A stretch of DNA of 64,000 bases, from assembly GCA_934149105.1 (NCBI GenBank), contig CAKPDP010000007.1, positions 1 to 64,000 of the forward strand. Direction: 5' to 3'. The notes under the pieces were generated by a model that saw only the letters and a list, made by a program, of their open reading frames with translations, was not told the DNA's origin and ran no database searches. Position numbers and translations under genes: made by a program. The stretch is from an uncultured Bacilli bacterium (GTDB lineage Bacteria > Bacillota_I > Bacilli_A > RF39 > UBA660). This document shows positions 62,760 to 64,000 of the stretch, in pieces (position 1 is the first letter of the stretch; each line of letters starts with the position of its first letter).

Positions 62760-63555
62760 TAATCCCTATTAAAAATAATCCCAATCCTAAAACAAAATCT
62801 CTTATAACTATACCTCCACTAAAACACCTAATAACCATAAGAATTATACTTCCTAAAGATACTCCCATTATAAAAGCATATGTTTTATCTTTATAATTCC
62901 TAAACAAATAATCCATAACAATAGCAACCACTATTATTCCTATCAACATTCCTAATCCAAAACTCAAGATAAAACCAAAATTATAGACAACATCATAAAC
63001 ATTAGTAAGATTAGAAATAACCCCAATAAACATATTATATATTCCCATAATCATAAGTAACGCCGTCGAACTAACTCCCGGAATCACTGTCCCTATAGCT
63101 TCCATAATTCCCGAACAAAAATATATAACATAATCAAAAATATTATTCTTAACCACATAATTACTATTAACATTACTAATCCCTAACCAAACAATAAATA
63201 TTAAAGATAAAGTCATAATAACATAACTAACTTTATCTTTTTTTACACCCCTATTTATACTTCTCATACTTCCAAGTATCAATCCACAAAATAACATTAT
63301 AACCAACACATAATAATTATTTATCAAATAATTAATTACTTTACTAAACAAAATAATTCCTATTAATACTCCCATTCCTATATTTCCTAAAAACAAAATA
63401 TTCTTCCTCATATCATCTTTAAAATGAGTAATAGCTTCTATCCCTTTATCATAAACCCCTAAACTAATTGCAATGACCGCCCCACTAACACCAGGAATAA
63501 TCTTACCTATTCCTATCAAAATCCCTATAATTATATATCTTATATACTCTTTCAT
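62734..63555 (-). CDS. DUF368 undecaprenyl-phosphate translocase (PopT type)
   Basis: A 273-residue protein with about eight helices and two repeated family motifs: GKIIPGVSGAVIAISLGVYD and GTVIPGVSSTALLMIMGIYN. DUF368 (PopT) proteins return the C55-phosphate carrier lipid across the membrane for re-use in wall and glycan synthesis. This fits with the YtgP/MurJ-type flippase of the same window. Convergent overlap with the CmpB-like gene. Confidence 0.88.
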   Translation of the reverse strand: MKEYIRYIIIGILIGIGKIIPGVSGAVIAISLGVYDKGIEAITHFKDDMRKNILFLGNIGMGVLIGIILFSKVINYLINNYYVLVIMLFCGLILGSMRSINRGVKKDKVSYVIMTLSLIFIVWLGISNVNSNYVVKNNIFDYVIYFCSGIMEAIGTVIPGVSSTALLMIMGIYNMFIGVISNLTNVYDVVYNFGFILSFGLGMLIGIIVVAIVMDYLFRNYKDKTYAFIMGVSLGSIILMVIRCFSGGIVIRDFVLGLGLFLIGIIISWLCDA

Positions 63556-63588
63556 ATTAAATACTATTCTTTATCTTAATTATAAATA

Positions 63589-63618
63589 CTTAAAAGCTCT
63601 AGTTTCCTAGAGCTTTTA
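63589..63618 (-). terminator. Terminator of the mini surface-protein gene
   Basis: Eleven-bp stem AAAAGCTCTAG/CTAGAGCTTTT with a 4-base loop; about 80 bases after the gene's stop. Confidence 0.65.
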
Positions 63619-63696
63619 TCTATTAAGCATACTTCAACAACTTTATTCTTTTACCTTATTATATATAAAAAACACCTGTTTAAAAATTTCATACGT

Positions 63697-63924
63697 TTAT
63701 CCTAATTTATTTTTACCATATTCCCTAACCCCAATAATAGCCACAATAGCAATTAAAGATAAAAACAATATATTAATAATAATATACACATTCCCTATAC
63801 CAGTATCTGGATTAGAAACAGAAGTAACATCCATATCTCCACTATCTGCTAACACCCCATTAACACTAACCAAAAACATCATAACTATCCCCATAAAATA
63901 ACTAACATATCTTTTTATTTTCAT
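63697..63924 (-). CDS. Miniature sortase-type substrate with NPDTG
   Basis: A 75-residue protein. Signal peptide (about 1-26, ending VLADSG), a 15-residue acidic/Ser-rich segment, then NPDTGIGN followed by a helix (VYIIINILFLSLIAIVAIIGV) and a basic end (REYGKNKLG). This is the order of a cell-wall sorting signal with an NPxTG pentapeptide. The exposed part would be only about a dozen residues, so it may be a small wall peptide, a degraded gene or merely a two-helix membrane protein. No sortase lies in the window. Confidence 0.55.
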   Translation of the reverse strand: MKIKRYVSYFMGIVMMFLVSVNGVLADSGDMDVTSVSNPDTGIGNVYIIINILFLSLIAIVAIIGVREYGKNKLG

Positions 63925-64000
63925 AATCTTTTCTAAACTCCTATCTATTACATATAAAATATACCATAAAATATCTATCTTTACAACTAAAATATAAAAA

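Overview
The window is very AT-rich and reads like the chromosome of a low-GC Gram-positive bacterium, most likely an uncultured gut-type member of the Bacilli close to the Mollicutes branch. The grounds are sigma-A promoters of the -35/17/-10 kind, two T-box leaders (leuS, tyrS), tRNA genes with encoded CCA ends in long arrays, WhiA, a small RpoZ, a YtgP/SpoVB-type flippase, LicD, Nudix, a DUF1292-like protein and a YutH-like spore-coat protein. Nearly everything lies on the minus strand. The clear plus-strand genes are rpsD, two tRNA arrays, an S1-domain gene, a NifU-domain gene and one membrane protein.

Layout. 1-6.7 kb: the N-terminus of a SipW-type secreted protein, a radical-SAM/SPASM enzyme preceded by a promoter plus 24-codon peptide gene plus terminator (a possible RiPP locus), a CoA-transferase, a DIP1984-like protein, a membrane acyltransferase, an MBL-fold hydrolase and yebC. 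6.7-13.7 kb: a Tad-type pilus export operon (two TadE-like pseudopilins, TadZ, TadA, TadB, TadC) next to a large anchored surface protein that carries both dockerin-like and cohesin-like segments. 13.7-25 kb: rpsD with its leader, a HipA-like kinase interrupted by one in-frame TGA, a lipid II flippase homologue, rpoZ, leuS and tyrS with T-boxes, and a GH31 homologue that has lost catalytic residues. 25-31 kb: mgtC, whiA, an operon of two paralogous coiled-coil proteins, and a Leu-Ser-fMet-Asp-Phe tRNA array. 31-40 kb: a frameshifted MazG-like gene, Nudix, ppdK, a XerC/D recombinase, two unknown proteins sharing a motif, a U32 peptidase, DUF1294 and a heavy-metal exporter-like protein. 40-50 kb: tRNA-Cys, a run of membrane, LysM and redox proteins, LicD, VOC, rhodanese-like and XRE regulator genes, and several decayed fragments. 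50-64 kb: copA, a prolyl-tRNA deacylase homologue, TraX, an RlmD-type methyltransferase, a GLUG-repeat surface protein, a Val-Thr-Tyr-Gln-Lys tRNA array, nfu, a YutH-like protein, a thioredoxin-like lipoprotein, a dNMP-kinase-like protein, a DUF368 lipid-carrier translocase and a miniature sortase-type substrate.

How it works together. The genes are mainly housekeeping (translation, tRNA charging controlled by uncharged tRNA, PEP/pyruvate interconversion) mixed with cell-surface functions: Tad pilus, cohesin/GLUG surface proteins, undecaprenyl-phosphate and lipid II translocation, LicD, and several extracytoplasmic thiol proteins. Two genome-wide themes stand out. TGA is almost never used as a stop: two of about 60 intact genes, plus one small ORF. 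Where TGA interrupts decayed genes it falls at a likely tryptophan position. Several transcripts also appear to have very short 5' leaders, starting almost at the ribosome binding site.
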